From: Ignavibacteriaceae bacterium
Lineage (GTDB): Bacteria > Bacteroidota > Ignavibacteria > Ignavibacteriales > Ignavibacteriaceae
NCBI GenBank assembly: GCA_023229425.1
Contig: JALNZG010000002.1
Location: 124,001-188,000 of the forward strand
Direction: 5' to 3'
Length of the DNA stretch: 64,000 nucleotides
A program made the position numbers and the translations under genes. Position 1 is the first letter of the stretch. Each line of letters begins with the position of its first letter. This document shows, in pieces, positions 17,524 to 27,066 of this stretch. The notes below the pieces were generated by a model. The model saw nothing but the letters and a program-made list of their open reading frames with translations, was not told the origin of the DNA and ran no database searches.

Positions 17524-18999
17524 TTATCTATTCCTTCGATTAAACAGAGCTTTCTTATAAAGATTGATGTACTGCACCGCCGAAACATTCCACGAGTAAT
17601 CTTTCTCCATTCCGTTAACCATAATTTTCTGCCATGTATTTTTTTCGTCGGTAAAAGTTTCAACAGCTCGTTTCACAGTTGAAAATAAAGCTTCAGGAGA
17701 ATAATCAGTAAAAGAAAAACCTGTGCCGGTCTCCAAACCTTTAAGCTGATGTTCGTGCCAGTCTTGCACGGTATCTGCAAGTCCCCCGGTTTTTCTTACA
17801 ATCGGAACGGTTCCGTATTTCAAAGAATAAATTTGATTCAACCCGCACGGTTCATACTGGGAAGGCATAAAAAACATGTCCGAGCCGGCTTCAATAAGAT
17901 GAGAAAGCTTATCATCGAACGTTAAAGAGATGGAAACTTTTTCGGGATACGTGTAGGCAAGACTCCGAAAAAGATTTTCAATATGATTTGCGCCTGTCCC
18001 TAAAATTACCCATTGCGCCGGCAGTTGCATTAATTTATACGCAACTTTTTCAAATAGATCAAATCCTTTTTGAGCAACCAGGCGTGAGATAATTCCAATA
18101 AGCGGAACATTTTCTTTATACGGAAGGTGCGATGCTCCAAGCAGATATTTTTTGTTGTCCGCTTTCGATTCAATAGTATCTATAGAATACCGGAAAGGAA
18201 GGAACTTATCTATCTGAGGATTCCAGATGGAATAATCTATTCCATTTACTATTCCAAAAAAATCATTAATCCGATGACGAAGTACCCCTTCTAATCCGGC
18301 ACCATATTCCGATGTTGTAATTTCTTCTGCATATGTTTTGCTTACTGTATTTATTACGTCGGCATACATCAAACCGGTTTTCAAAAAACAAAAACTCTTC
18401 CAGACTTCAATCGGGCTGTTAGGATAAAAAAGTTCGGGTCGAACTTCTGCTTTGGCCACAGTTGAAGGGGGAAATCTACCTTGATATCCAACGTTATGAA
18501 TAGACATTACAGTAGCTGTGCGATGAAAAAATTTATCCCAATTGTAATTATCTTTCAAATACAAAGGGATTAATCCGGTTTGCCAATCATTACAATGGAT
18601 AATATCCGGCTGCCATTTTAAGTGCTGAAGAGCTTCGATTACAGCCTTTGAATAAAGGATGAACCGCTCGTCCTCGTCAGGATCGCTTGTGTAAATTTTG
18701 GGACGGTTAAAGAAATATGGGCAATCGAGAAAATAAATCTCGACAGAAGAATTGGGGAGATACCCCAGGTAAACATCTACATTATGAATGCGTCCTGCAA
18801 CACGAATCGGCATTGCGCTGATCGACCAGTCATAACTCAAGTCATAAAGTGAGTGATCTATCTGAGCATATTTTGGGATAAAGACTTTTACATCTTCTCC
18901 CAGTTCTTTTAATGCTTTCGGTAAGGCTCCGATAACATCTCCGAGCCCACCGGTTTTAGCAAAAGGATACGCTTCGGAAGCGGCAAAGGCAATTTTCAT
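17524..18999 (-). CDS. glgA: Glycogen synthase (ADP-glucose type, GT5)
   Basis: Transfers glucose from ADP-glucose to a growing alpha-1,4-glucan. The 491-residue protein starts MKIAFAASEAYPFAKTGGLGDVIGALPKAL; the KTGGLGD loop binds the sugar nucleotide. HNVGYQGRFP and the C-terminal-domain motifs SRLVAQKGFDLF, PSQYEPCGLNQIYSLKYGTVPIVRKTGGL are those of GT5 starch/glycogen synthases. Length is typical. No other glycogen gene is seen in the window. It follows the DUF5615 gene by six bases on the same strand, so it may be read through from hemB and the toxin-antitoxin pair. Confidence 0.95.
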   Translation of the reverse strand: MKIAFAASEAYPFAKTGGLGDVIGALPKALKELGEDVKVFIPKYAQIDHSLYDLSYDWSISAMPIRVAGRIHNVDVYLGYLPNSSVEIYFLDCPYFFNRPKIYTSDPDEDERFILYSKAVIEALQHLKWQPDIIHCNDWQTGLIPLYLKDNYNWDKFFHRTATVMSIHNVGYQGRFPPSTVAKAEVRPELFYPNSPIEVWKSFCFLKTGLMYADVINTVSKTYAEEITTSEYGAGLEGVLRHRINDFFGIVNGIDYSIWNPQIDKFLPFRYSIDTIESKADNKKYLLGASHLPYKENVPLIGIISRLVAQKGFDLFEKVAYKLMQLPAQWVILGTGANHIENLFRSLAYTYPEKVSISLTFDDKLSHLIEAGSDMFFMPSQYEPCGLNQIYSLKYGTVPIVRKTGGLADTVQDWHEHQLKGLETGTGFSFTDYSPEALFSTVKRAVETFTDEKNTWQKIMVNGMEKDYSWNVSAVQYINLYKKALFNRRNR

Positions 19000-19005
19000 T
19001 TGGAA

Positions 19006-19383
19006 TTAATTTTCTTCTTCGTTTAGTGATGTACGAATTCTTATTCTTCCCGGTTCGATTATCCAGAGATGATTTTCCAAAGTATTTGTTTCTAATGCAG
19101 TAATAAATTGCTTTATCAAGTTTTCTAATTGAATTATACTTGGATTTATCGGCATTCTTATAACAACTATTCCAGAAAGGTCTTTGGGATTGAAATTTAT
19201 AACATCAGAAAAATCTTTATCTAAGGTTACTAAACATCTTTTTTCAGTGCGGCAATGAAGGTATAACTCTTTATCGGAAACACCATTAAGATTTTCACTC
19301 GAAACAGTTTCAACATTTAAACCGGACTCTTTAAAAATGTTTTGGCCTCTTGTTCCGAAATTTTCATCAAGTTTGAATTTCAT
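19006..19383 (-). CDS. DUF5615-family PIN-like putative toxin
   Basis: A 125-residue protein starting MKFKLDENFGTRGQNIFKE. The N-terminal KLDEN, the central LVTLDKDFSDV and the following GIVVIRMP are the acidic motifs of the DUF5615/Mut7-C-like PIN fold, a presumed metal-dependent RNase. The gene overlaps nothing but begins one base after the DUF433 gene, the usual partner. Activity as a toxin is inferred from the family and from this pairing. Confidence 0.85.
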   Translation of the reverse strand: MKFKLDENFGTRGQNIFKESGLNVETVSSENLNGVSDKELYLHCRTEKRCLVTLDKDFSDVINFNPKDLSGIVVIRMPINPSIIQLENLIKQFITALETNTLENHLWIIEPGRIRIRTSLNEEEN

Positions 19384-19384
19384 T

Positions 19385-19621
19385 TTAAGAAACCATTTTT
19401 ACTTCGACAAATCTTTCCCGTGACATTTCTGCCCCGTACGCTATACAAGCACGAACATCATCTATTGTAAGTTGAGGATATTCAATAAGAATTTCTTCTG
19501 TTGACATTTTGTTTGAAAGAAAATCAAGAATTAAAGAGACCCAAATTCTGGTTTCTTTGACACATGGTTTTCCAAAACAAATATTGGGATCAACCGAAAT
19601 TCGATTTAAAAGTGTATTCAT
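19385..19621 (-). CDS. DUF433-family antitoxin
   Basis: A 78-residue protein starting at the ATG at 19621, which has GAGG seven bases upstream; the frame is open eight codons further but without a good ribosome site. It shows the DUF433 pattern ISVDPNICFGKPCVKETRI, followed by the helix-turn-helix-like segment STEEILIEYPQLTIDDVRACIAY (residues about 42-64). Members act as DNA-binding antitoxins to PIN-like toxins. It precedes the DUF5615 gene by one base. Confidence 0.87.
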   Translation of the reverse strand: MNTLLNRISVDPNICFGKPCVKETRIWVSLILDFLSNKMSTEEILIEYPQLTIDDVRACIAYGAEMSRERFVEVKMVS

Positions 19622-19657
19622 AATAAAACCTCTATGGTTACACAAAGATAATGATTT

Positions 19658-20644
19658 TTATTTTCGAGTCTTATCTAAATACTTTGCCGCATCTTTTGCA
19701 AAATAAGTAAGAATCATATCGGCTCCGGCGCGTTTAATTGCAACAAGCGATTCCATCATCACACGTTCGCCGTCAATCCAATTGTTTTGGGCAGCCGCTT
19801 TGATCATTGCAAATTCACCGCTGACTTGATAAGCGGCAGTCGGTAAACCAAATTTTTCTTTAACTCGGTAAATAACATCAAGGTAAGCTCCGGCGGGTTT
19901 AACCATCACAATATCCGCGCCTTCTTCAATATCGGCTTCAACTTCGCGCATAGCTTCGTTCGTATTGGCTATATCCATTTGATGCGAACGTCTATCCCCA
20001 AAAGCAGGGGTAGATTCAGCCGCATCGCGGAACGGTCCGTAAAAACCGGAAGCATATTTTGCCGCGTAACTCATTATCGGAATTTTTGTAAATCCTTTAT
20101 AGTCTAACGCTTTTCTAATTGCTATGATTCTTCCATCCATCATATCGGAAGGAGCGATGATATCGGCGCCGGCTTCCGCGTGCGAAACCGCTTCTTTTGC
20201 AAGAAGAGAAACTGTTTCATCGTTCAAAATATCTTCACCGTTCAGAACACCACAATGTCCGTGCGAGGTATATTCACAAAGACAAACATCAGTAATAACC
20301 AGCAGATTTTTAACGTTCGCTTTAATTGCGCGAACCGCTTGTTGAATAATCCCGTTCGGGTTATACGCTTCCGAACCAACTTCATCTTTGTGATCGGGAA
20401 TGCCGAAAAGGATAACTGCAGGAATTCCAAGCGAAGCGACTTCTTTGCATTCTTCAACGATAGTATCAATAGACATTTGAAAAACACCCGGCATAGATTT
20501 AACCGGATTTTTAATTTTTTCTCCGGGAACTACAAAAAGGGGATAAATGAAATCATCTTTTGTAAGAATAGTTTCGCGAACCATATTACGCACTAACGGG
20601 TTATAGCGAAGTCTTCGTAAACGCTTTAAGGGATAATTTGCCAT
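19658..20644 (-). CDS. hemB: Delta-aminolevulinic acid dehydratase (porphobilinogen synthase)
   Basis: Condenses two 5-aminolevulinate molecules into porphobilinogen in tetrapyrrole synthesis. I choose the ATG at 20644 (328 residues), with GGAG five bases upstream. The catalytic lysines are in MSYAAKYASGFYGPFR and in MVKPAGAYLD. The cysteines in DVCLCEYTSHGHCG form the zinc site of zinc-dependent enzymes. RRLRYNPLVRNMVRET and the terminal TYFAKDAAKYL are also typical. hemH lies about 5 kb away on the other strand, so heme genes are loosely grouped here. Confidence 0.97.
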   Translation of the reverse strand: MANYPLKRLRRLRYNPLVRNMVRETILTKDDFIYPLFVVPGEKIKNPVKSMPGVFQMSIDTIVEECKEVASLGIPAVILFGIPDHKDEVGSEAYNPNGIIQQAVRAIKANVKNLLVITDVCLCEYTSHGHCGVLNGEDILNDETVSLLAKEAVSHAEAGADIIAPSDMMDGRIIAIRKALDYKGFTKIPIMSYAAKYASGFYGPFRDAAESTPAFGDRRSHQMDIANTNEAMREVEADIEEGADIVMVKPAGAYLDVIYRVKEKFGLPTAAYQVSGEFAMIKAAAQNNWIDGERVMMESLVAIKRAGADMILTYFAKDAAKYLDKTRK

Positions 20645-20744
20645 ACACACTCCAAATCAGATTAGAAAATAATTTTCTCTAGTTGAAAATTACGAAAAAA
20701 TATTTTTACGACCGTTCTTTTGAAGATTTTTCACCATCATAATT

Positions 20745-22163
20745 TTATTGGAGAATTTCTTTCAGCCAATCGCTTATTGTCTGTAAAGCTACAGGAGAAA
20801 ATGTTTCTTCTATCTTGCCATATTCATTTGGCGAACCGGTTTGCGCGGTTTGGAAAAGATGGTTCAAACCGGGCAAAAGCAGCGTTTTATAGTTTTTGTT
20901 CTTTCCCATTTTCAAAGCTGTTTCTATTGCCTCCAAATCTTCCTTAGCGGGAACTTGTAAATCTTTTTCTCCGTTTAACGCAAGTACCGGACATTTAACT
21001 TTTTCCAAAACGGGAACCGGATCGTAAGTTAAGAAAAATTTAAACCAGGGACTTGAAACCGCATTACTTTGTTGTTCAACAAAAGCTTTTGTGTCGCCCA
21101 ATTCTTTTTTTTCACTGTCGGAAAGTTTTTGAACATACTCTTCCAATAAATTTTTCACATGTTTATTTGCATCTTCCGCATCTTTACTTTTCCGTAATTC
21201 AGCATAAATACTTTTCGAGAGTTTTGCATTCTTTTCAATTTCTTGATCAGGAATTCCTTCTGCTTTAGAGATCAGTTCAGCCTGCCGAATAAGAATTTCT
21301 TCGCCGGTCAATCCAGGTCCAGCCAACAAAATTATAAACGCAATATCCTTCCGTTCAGATGCAACCAGCGGAGCGATCATTCCCCCTTCGCTGTGTCCTA
21401 TTAATCCTATTTTATTTTGATTTACTTCTTTCCGGGTTTTCAAATAATCAACTGCGGCTTTAACATCTTTAACAAAATCCAGCGTAGTTGCTTTTGTCGC
21501 ATTACCGGTTGAGGCACCGCCGCCACGGTCATCAAAACGAAGAACTGCAAATCCTTTCCGTGTCAGATAGTCTGCAATAACAAGAAATGGTTTGTGATTA
21601 AAAATTGTCTCGTCCCGGTCTTCCCATCCGGAACCGGTAATTAAAACAACTGCCGAAAAGTTATTCCCTTCTTTCGGATAAGTGAATGAGCCGCCGAGTT
21701 TTATGCTGTCAATTTTATTTTCAAATACAACTTCTTCCTCATTATAGGGATATGGTTTTGCCGGAAGTTGCGGTCTTTTTGCTTCTTCAACTTTATCCGT
21801 CTTTTTCAAATTAAGCGGAAAACTGTATGCACCTTGCGACCATTTTCCAAGGAGCATCAAACTGTCTTTGTTATACTCTGCATGATAATTTCCCGCAATT
21901 GCCATAACGATAAAGTGCAGAGAATCTTGCGAAGCAGTGATTTTATCCACTTTTATTCCGTACGCACTTTGATCTGGGCTGTCCATTGAGGCGTTCAACG
22001 TTCCGTCTTCTTTTTTATCGATATGAAGGACGATTGATAATTGAACGGTGGGATTAATATTAATTTTGCCTTGCCAAATTCCCACCGGATTAAAATTGTT
22101 TTGTGAGAAAATCGATGGCAAAATAAAAAGTGATACGACTATTGGAAAGAGTAATTTTTTCAT
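20745..22163 (-). CDS. Secreted alpha/beta-hydrolase (serine esterase or peptidase-like)
   Basis: A 472-residue protein with a clear signal peptide (MKKLLFPIVVSLFILPSIFSQ). Residues 22-130 form an N-terminal beta-rich domain, and about 150-472 the alpha/beta-hydrolase fold. The nucleophile elbow GHSEGG carries the catalytic Ser (about residue 258); the Asp is probably in LNGEKDLQVP and the His in GLNHLFQ. The oxyanion-side motif is TGSGWEDRDET. A long helical lid (EKNAKLSKSIYAELRKSKD) follows the elbow. The arrangement resembles periplasmic esterases of Bacteroidota. The substrate is unknown. Confidence 0.85.
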   Translation of the reverse strand: MKKLLFPIVVSLFILPSIFSQNNFNPVGIWQGKININPTVQLSIVLHIDKKEDGTLNASMDSPDQSAYGIKVDKITASQDSLHFIVMAIAGNYHAEYNKDSLMLLGKWSQGAYSFPLNLKKTDKVEEAKRPQLPAKPYPYNEEEVVFENKIDSIKLGGSFTYPKEGNNFSAVVLITGSGWEDRDETIFNHKPFLVIADYLTRKGFAVLRFDDRGGGASTGNATKATTLDFVKDVKAAVDYLKTRKEVNQNKIGLIGHSEGGMIAPLVASERKDIAFIILLAGPGLTGEEILIRQAELISKAEGIPDQEIEKNAKLSKSIYAELRKSKDAEDANKHVKNLLEEYVQKLSDSEKKELGDTKAFVEQQSNAVSSPWFKFFLTYDPVPVLEKVKCPVLALNGEKDLQVPAKEDLEAIETALKMGKNKNYKTLLLPGLNHLFQTAQTGSPNEYGKIEETFSPVALQTISDWLKEILQ

Positions 22164-22193
22164 CTTTCTACCTCTTTGTTGAGTTAATAATTT

Positions 22194-22601
22194 TTACTTC
22201 GAATACATTTCAATAATATCATCGGGAATTCTAACCGGTCGCCCATTTTTTGTGGAGATCATTGTGTAGATCAAGTAACCTTCGGAGCAAATTTTGTTCG
22301 TCTCTTTGTTAATGATAGAAAAAAGGACTTTTGCCTGTGCGCCGTTGACTTCACCAATTTGAGTTCTTACAATAATTTTATCTTCAAGTTTTATCGAGCG
22401 TTTGTATTCAATATGGGTTATGCTGATCACCCAGTTTAATTCACGTTTCCAAAATTCCTGCATCGACATTTTGTAACCGTCTCTCATTTGAATATAACGC
22501 GCGCTAAAAACGTATTCTAAATATTTTGTGTTGTGCACATGGTTGTTTAGATCAATATCATCCGGACGGATTGCGATTTCTGTTTCAAAAGCTCTGTACA
22601 T
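22194..22601 (-). CDS. Acyl-CoA thioesterase, 4HBT/YbgC type
   Basis: A 135-residue hot-dog-fold thioesterase. I choose the ATG at 22601, which places the first strand at the very N-terminus as in YbgC; an in-frame TTG twelve codons upstream is an alternative. IRPDDIDLNNHVHNTKYLEYVFSAR matches the catalytic D-x-x-x-H-x-x-N-x-x-Y-x-x-Y motif with Asp replacing the usual Asp/Glu-Gly context. Substrate chain length cannot be read. It sits 30 bases upstream of the alpha/beta-hydrolase on the same strand. Confidence 0.88.
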   Translation of the reverse strand: MYRAFETEIAIRPDDIDLNNHVHNTKYLEYVFSARYIQMRDGYKMSMQEFWKRELNWVISITHIEYKRSIKLEDKIIVRTQIGEVNGAQAKVLFSIINKETNKICSEGYLIYTMISTKNGRPVRIPDDIIEMYSK

Positions 22602-22684
22602 AATTTTTCTCGATAAAGTTGCTAATCGTTGTTTCAAATATCCTTAATAGATTTTTTTTAACCTATACCCGGCTCAATATTTTC

Positions 22685-22716
22685 TTTGTAATTGAAAGAA
22701 AGAACATATAGTTTTG
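22685..22716 (+). promoter_or_regulatory. Bacteroidota-type promoter for the oligopeptidase gene
   Basis: TTTG at 22685-22688, 20 bases, then TAGTTTTG at 22709-22716, a full match to TAnnTTTG. It lies 37 bases upstream of the oligopeptidase start. Confidence 0.55.
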
Positions 22717-22752
22717 TTCAACAAAACGTCTAAAAAAAATTGAGGAAGCAAA

Positions 22753-24873
22753 ATGAAGAAACTTTTCACCATAATATTTGTGTTTAATCTAATGGTAAAC
22801 ATGCTTTACTCTCAACAAATGAAAGGAAATGAGTTGGTTCCGCCAAAAGCAGAAAAAATTAAAAAAGAATTAACCAAACACGGCAGTACTCGCACAGACA
22901 ACTATTACTGGCTGAACGAGCGGGAAAACCCGAAAGTTATTGATTATCTCAACGCAGAAAACACATACACAAAAGCTGTAATGCAGCAGACTGAAGTTTT
23001 TCAAGAAAAACTTTATAACGAAATTGTTGGGAGAATAAAACAGACAGATATGTCGGTTCCCTACAAACATAACGGTTATTTCTACTATACTCGTTATGAT
23101 GAAGGAAAAGAATATCCTGTTTATTGCCGCAAAAAAGGCTCACTTGATGGCACTGAAGAAATAATGCTCAACGTAAATGAGCTTGCCGCCGGACATAGTT
23201 TTTGTCAGGTTGTTGGTTTGGAAGTAAGTGCAAATAATAATCTGCTTGCTTATGGAATTGATACGCTCGGCAGAAGAAAATACTCGATTTACATCAAAGA
23301 TTTAGAGACCGGAAAAACTTTTGCAGATCATATTCCACTTTCAACCGGAAATATTGTTTGGTCAAACGATAACAAAACAATTTTTTATTCGATGCAAGAC
23401 GAAGCCCTTCGTCCATACAAAATCTTTAAGCACATTTTAGGAACAGAAACTTCACTTGACAAAGAAGTTTACCACGAGACAGATGAAACGTTCAGTACAT
23501 TTGTTTACAAAACAAAATCCGAAAAGTTTATCGTTATTGGTTCGCGAAGCACTCTTTCAAACGAATATCGATTTGTAGATGCCGATAAACCGGAAAGTGA
23601 ATTCAAAATAATTCAACCGCGAGAAAAAAATCTTGAGTATTCAGTTGATCATTTTAGAGATAAATTTTACATCGTTACAAATCTCGATGCAATAAATTTC
23701 CGCTTGATGGAAACTCCAACAGATAAGACCACAAAAGAAAATTGGACGGAAGTAATTCCTCACAGAAAAGACGTGCTGCTTGAAGGAATTGAAATCTTTA
23801 AAAATTATTTGGTTGTACAAGAACGGAAAAACGGACTTGCACAAATCCGTATCATCAAATGGAACGATAAGAGCGATTACTCCATTCCCTTTGATGAACA
23901 AACCTATTTCGCTTATGCTTCCGTAAATCCGGAATTTGATACCGACAATTTCCGCTTTGGTTATACATCGTTAACTACACCAAATTCAACGTATGATTTC
24001 GACATGAAAACAAAAAAACGAACGTTGTTAAAACAAGAAGAAGTTGTTGGAAATTATAATCAACAAGATTATCATGCAGAAAGAATTTATGCTACAGCAT
24101 CAGATGGAACTCAAATTCCAATTTCATTGGTTTATAAAAAAGGGTTGCAGAAAAATGGAAACAATCCCTTGCTTATTTACGGATATGGTTCCTACGGCAT
24201 CAGTACTGATCCAACATTCAGTTCTGTTCGTTTAAGTTTGCTCGATAGAGGTTTCGTTTATGCAATCGCTCATATCCGCGGCGGACAAGAACTCGGAAGA
24301 CAATGGTATGAAGACGGGAAGTTTTTCAAAAAGAAAAACACCTTTACTGATTTTATCGCTTGCGCGGAAGAATTGATCAAACAGAAAATTACAAATCCGC
24401 AAAAACTTTTTGCAAACGGTGGAAGCGCCGGTGGTTTGTTGATGGGCGCGGTAATAAATTTGCGTCCCGATTTATTTAAAGGTGTTGCAGCAGCCGTCCC
24501 CTTTGTAGATGTTGTTACAACAATGCTTGATGAATCAATTCCTCTAACAACCGGAGAGTACGATGAATGGGGAAATCCTAATCAAAAAGATTATTACGAT
24601 TACATGCTTTCCTATTCACCGTATGATAATGTTGAAGCGAAAGCATATCCTAATTTGTTGGTTACAGCGGGCTTGCACGATTCTCAAGTTCAATATTGGG
24701 AACCGGCAAAGTGGGTAGCAAAACTTCGCGAACTGAAAACGGATAATAATCTTCTTCTGCTCGATATTGATATGGAATCGGGTCACGGCGGAGCTTCAGG
24801 AAGATTTAAACGATTCAAAAGAACTGCGCTTCAATATGCGTTCTTTTTTAATTTACTCGGAATAGAGAAATGA
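22753..24873 (+). CDS. ptrB: Oligopeptidase B-like S9A serine peptidase
   Basis: A prolyl-oligopeptidase-fold peptidase of 706 residues. It starts with a signal peptide (MKKLFTIIFVFNLMVNMLYSQ), so it is exported. The N-terminal beta-propeller follows TDNYYWLNERENPKVIDYL, characteristic of the family. The catalytic domain has GYGSYGISTDPTFSSVR, the nucleophile in NGGSAGGLLMG, the TTGEYDEWGNP segment typical of oligopeptidase B (cleavage after Lys/Arg), Asp in AGLHDSQVQYWEP and His in SGHGGASGRF. The export signal is common in Bacteroidota members. Its stop overlaps the hemH start by four bases. Confidence 0.9.
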   Translation: MKKLFTIIFVFNLMVNMLYSQQMKGNELVPPKAEKIKKELTKHGSTRTDNYYWLNERENPKVIDYLNAENTYTKAVMQQTEVFQEKLYNEIVGRIKQTDMSVPYKHNGYFYYTRYDEGKEYPVYCRKKGSLDGTEEIMLNVNELAAGHSFCQVVGLEVSANNNLLAYGIDTLGRRKYSIYIKDLETGKTFADHIPLSTGNIVWSNDNKTIFYSMQDEALRPYKIFKHILGTETSLDKEVYHETDETFSTFVYKTKSEKFIVIGSRSTLSNEYRFVDADKPESEFKIIQPREKNLEYSVDHFRDKFYIVTNLDAINFRLMETPTDKTTKENWTEVIPHRKDVLLEGIEIFKNYLVVQERKNGLAQIRIIKWNDKSDYSIPFDEQTYFAYASVNPEFDTDNFRFGYTSLTTPNSTYDFDMKTKKRTLLKQEEVVGNYNQQDYHAERIYATASDGTQIPISLVYKKGLQKNGNNPLLIYGYGSYGISTDPTFSSVRLSLLDRGFVYAIAHIRGGQELGRQWYEDGKFFKKKNTFTDFIACAEELIKQKITNPQKLFANGGSAGGLLMGAVINLRPDLFKGVAAAVPFVDVVTTMLDESIPLTTGEYDEWGNPNQKDYYDYMLSYSPYDNVEAKAYPNLLVTAGLHDSQVQYWEPAKWVAKLRELKTDNNLLLLDIDMESGHGGASGRFKRFKRTALQYAFFFNLLGIEK

Positions 24874-25883
24874 AAACCGGTGTATTGCTCATTCAACTTG
24901 GAACTCCCGATAGTCCTTCGGTTAAAGATGTGCGGAAATATCTTTCCGAATTTCTCAACGATCCGCGTGTAATTGATATTCCTACTGTTGCGAGATTTTT
25001 TCTTGTAAACGGAATTATTGTTCCGTTCCGAGCGCAGAAATCGGCAAAAATTTATCAACAACTTTGGACAAAAGAAGGATCACCACTTCTACTTTATAGT
25101 CAAAACTTGCAGATAAAATTGCAAAAAAGTTTTGGAGATGAAGTTGATGTGCGCCTCGCAATGCGCTATGGAAATCCAGGTATGGAAAATGTTTTGGAAG
25201 AAATGCGAAAGCAAAATTATTCGCGTATAATTCTTCTCCCTTTGTTCCCACAGTATGCTTCAGCAACAACGGGTTCGGCAGTTGAGAAAGCGATGAAGAT
25301 CATCCATAAATGGTGGGTAATTCCGGAGATCAGAACAATTTCACAATTTTATGCTGATAAAGGATTTATAAATTGTTTTGTTGAAAAAGGAAAGCAATAT
25401 AATCTGGCTGAGTACGACCATGTTTTATTCAGCTACCATGGATTGCCAATCCGCCAAGTTGATAAAGTTCATGTTGACGGTAAACCTTGCGCCGACCACA
25501 ATTGTGAAAATGAAATTACAGAAGAAAATAAATTTTGCTACAAGGCGGCTTGTTATGCAACCACTCGATTGATTGCCGAACAACTAAATCTTCCGAAAGA
25601 AAAATATACAGTTTGCTTCCAATCCCGGCTTGATAAAAACTGGCTTGAACCGTTTGCCGATAAAACCATAATTGAACATGCAAAAAAGGGAACAAAAAAA
25701 TTATTGGTTTTCAGCCCGGCGTTTGTTGCAGATTGCCTTGAAACCATTATCGAAATTGGACACGAATACCAGCAGCTTTTTGTGGAACACGGCGGAGAAA
25801 AAGTTCACCTTGTGGAAAGTTTGAATGATTCCGATGCGTGGGTTGAAGCGTTGAGAAAACTGGTTCTAAAGCAGTTAGGATAG
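24870..25883 (+). CDS. hemH: Ferrochelatase
   Basis: Inserts Fe2+ into protoporphyrin IX, the last step of heme synthesis. The 337-residue protein starts MKTGVLLIQLGTPDSPSVKDVRKYL. PLFPQYASATTGSA and the catalytic His in LFSYHGLPIRQVDK are present, as is VCFQSRLDKNWLEP and the C-terminal SPAFVADCLETIIEI. Several Cys (KPCADHNCENE, KFCYKAACY) occur in the mid-region. Start overlaps the oligopeptidase stop (ATGA). Confidence 0.96.
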   Translation: MKTGVLLIQLGTPDSPSVKDVRKYLSEFLNDPRVIDIPTVARFFLVNGIIVPFRAQKSAKIYQQLWTKEGSPLLLYSQNLQIKLQKSFGDEVDVRLAMRYGNPGMENVLEEMRKQNYSRIILLPLFPQYASATTGSAVEKAMKIIHKWWVIPEIRTISQFYADKGFINCFVEKGKQYNLAEYDHVLFSYHGLPIRQVDKVHVDGKPCADHNCENEITEENKFCYKAACYATTRLIAEQLNLPKEKYTVCFQSRLDKNWLEPFADKTIIEHAKKGTKKLLVFSPAFVADCLETIIEIGHEYQQLFVEHGGEKVHLVESLNDSDAWVEALRKLVLKQLG

Positions 25884-25909
25884 CATAACCACCAGACATT
25901 CATTTTTCT

Positions 25910-25983
25910 CTTAATCTTATTCGTAATCATAATCTTAATCCAACAACCATCGGATTAAGATTTTGAAAAAGATTACGATTAAG
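25910..25983. terminator. Nested inverted repeat built of GATTAA-like hexamers between convergent genes
   Basis: Inner arms AATCTTAATCC (25931-25941) and GGATTAAGATT (25952-25962) form an 11-bp stem with a ten-base loop. Outer arms CTTAATC...CGTAATC (25910-25928) and GATTACGATTAAG (25971-25983) match apart from a five-base insertion on the left. It lies between convergent hemH and the oxidoreductase, where a bidirectional terminator would be expected, although there is no clear T run. Confidence 0.6.
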
Positions 25984-25989
25984 AATACT

Positions 25990-26973
25990 TTAATTGATAT
26001 CGCAACTCAAATAATCCGTGCAAATCTTCGTCATCGCGTTGCGGGATGAATTGAACGCCCAAATAATTGATCCGCCTTTTGTTCCTGCGGTTAAATCGCC
26101 TAACAAAAATAATCCTTGTACAGAAGTTTCGTGATGCTTTTTTAAGATTGGTTCTTCGCCTTCAAACTCAATCCCGATCATTTTCAAAAAGTTGGTAGGG
26201 GTTGTTCCGCCAAGAGCCAAAACCACATTGTCATAATTTTGCGCGGGATACTTTTCATCTTTAAATGTTACAAACGGCTTTCCTTCTTTATCTTCAATTG
26301 AAAGAACTTCTGATTCGTATAAAATTTCTACTTGCTTTTCCTGTTCAAGCGCTAAGATGCTTACGCGGTTAATTTCATTCATCCGTGAAAAATCTTTTTT
26401 CCGGTAACTTAATGAAACCGTATTACCGGCTTGCGCTAAGTATTGGCAATATTCCGATGCAGTATCTCCACCGCCGACAACAAGAATTTTTGAGTTTGTC
26501 ATTTCTTTTGTTGTTACATCAAAGAAAACAGAATTTTTCAGTGATGCGGAAATTTTATATTCAGGCTTGTTCGGTTTGCCGAGAATACCGATCGCAATCG
26601 TAATTATTTTTGTGTGATATTCTCCTTTATCCGTATAAACAATAAATGATTTATCTTCATTTTGATGAATCTTCCAGACGGCTTCTCCATATTTTGCTTG
26701 CAGATGATTTTCTTCGATTGCCTTATCGAGATAAGAAATAGTTTCGTGTTTAGTTAAATCGGGGATGCACATCACGCCGGTGCACTTTGCTTCAAATCCT
26801 TTGAAATTAGCGGTAACTAATTTAGTGTCGGGATAATATTTTTTAATAGAAAAAGAATGTTCTTCCGCTTTTTCAAGTAGTAGAATTTTTGATGGATCAA
26901 TTCGAGAATGAACCGCTTCAACAGCCATGCTGATGCCCGCCGGTCCCGCGCCGATGATGAGAATGTCGTACAT
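25990..26973 (-). CDS. FAD-dependent NAD(P)H oxidoreductase, thioredoxin-reductase-like
   Basis: A 327-residue two-dinucleotide-binding flavoprotein. MYDILIIGAGPAGISMAVEAV is the FAD site, KILVVGGGDTASEYCQYLAQAG the NAD(P) site near residue 165, and LFLLGDLTAGTKGGSI the C-terminal FAD-contacting motif. The CxxC redox pair of true thioredoxin reductase is absent; a CTGVMC sequence near residue 63 is a CX4C and lies in the FAD domain. It therefore resembles YpdA-like or ferredoxin-NADP reductase-like members. Electron acceptor unknown. No operon partner. Confidence 0.85.
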   Translation of the reverse strand: MYDILIIGAGPAGISMAVEAVHSRIDPSKILLLEKAEEHSFSIKKYYPDTKLVTANFKGFEAKCTGVMCIPDLTKHETISYLDKAIEENHLQAKYGEAVWKIHQNEDKSFIVYTDKGEYHTKIITIAIGILGKPNKPEYKISASLKNSVFFDVTTKEMTNSKILVVGGGDTASEYCQYLAQAGNTVSLSYRKKDFSRMNEINRVSILALEQEKQVEILYESEVLSIEDKEGKPFVTFKDEKYPAQNYDNVVLALGGTTPTNFLKMIGIEFEGEEPILKKHHETSVQGLFLLGDLTAGTKGGSIIWAFNSSRNAMTKICTDYLSCDIN

Positions 26974-27066
26974 AAAAAACCTTTTTAATCTTTTAATAAA
27001 TAACGTGATTTCTTTTGAAATAATTCCTTAAAAAAGAATTAAAATTAATTCGTACAGAGAAGTCCA

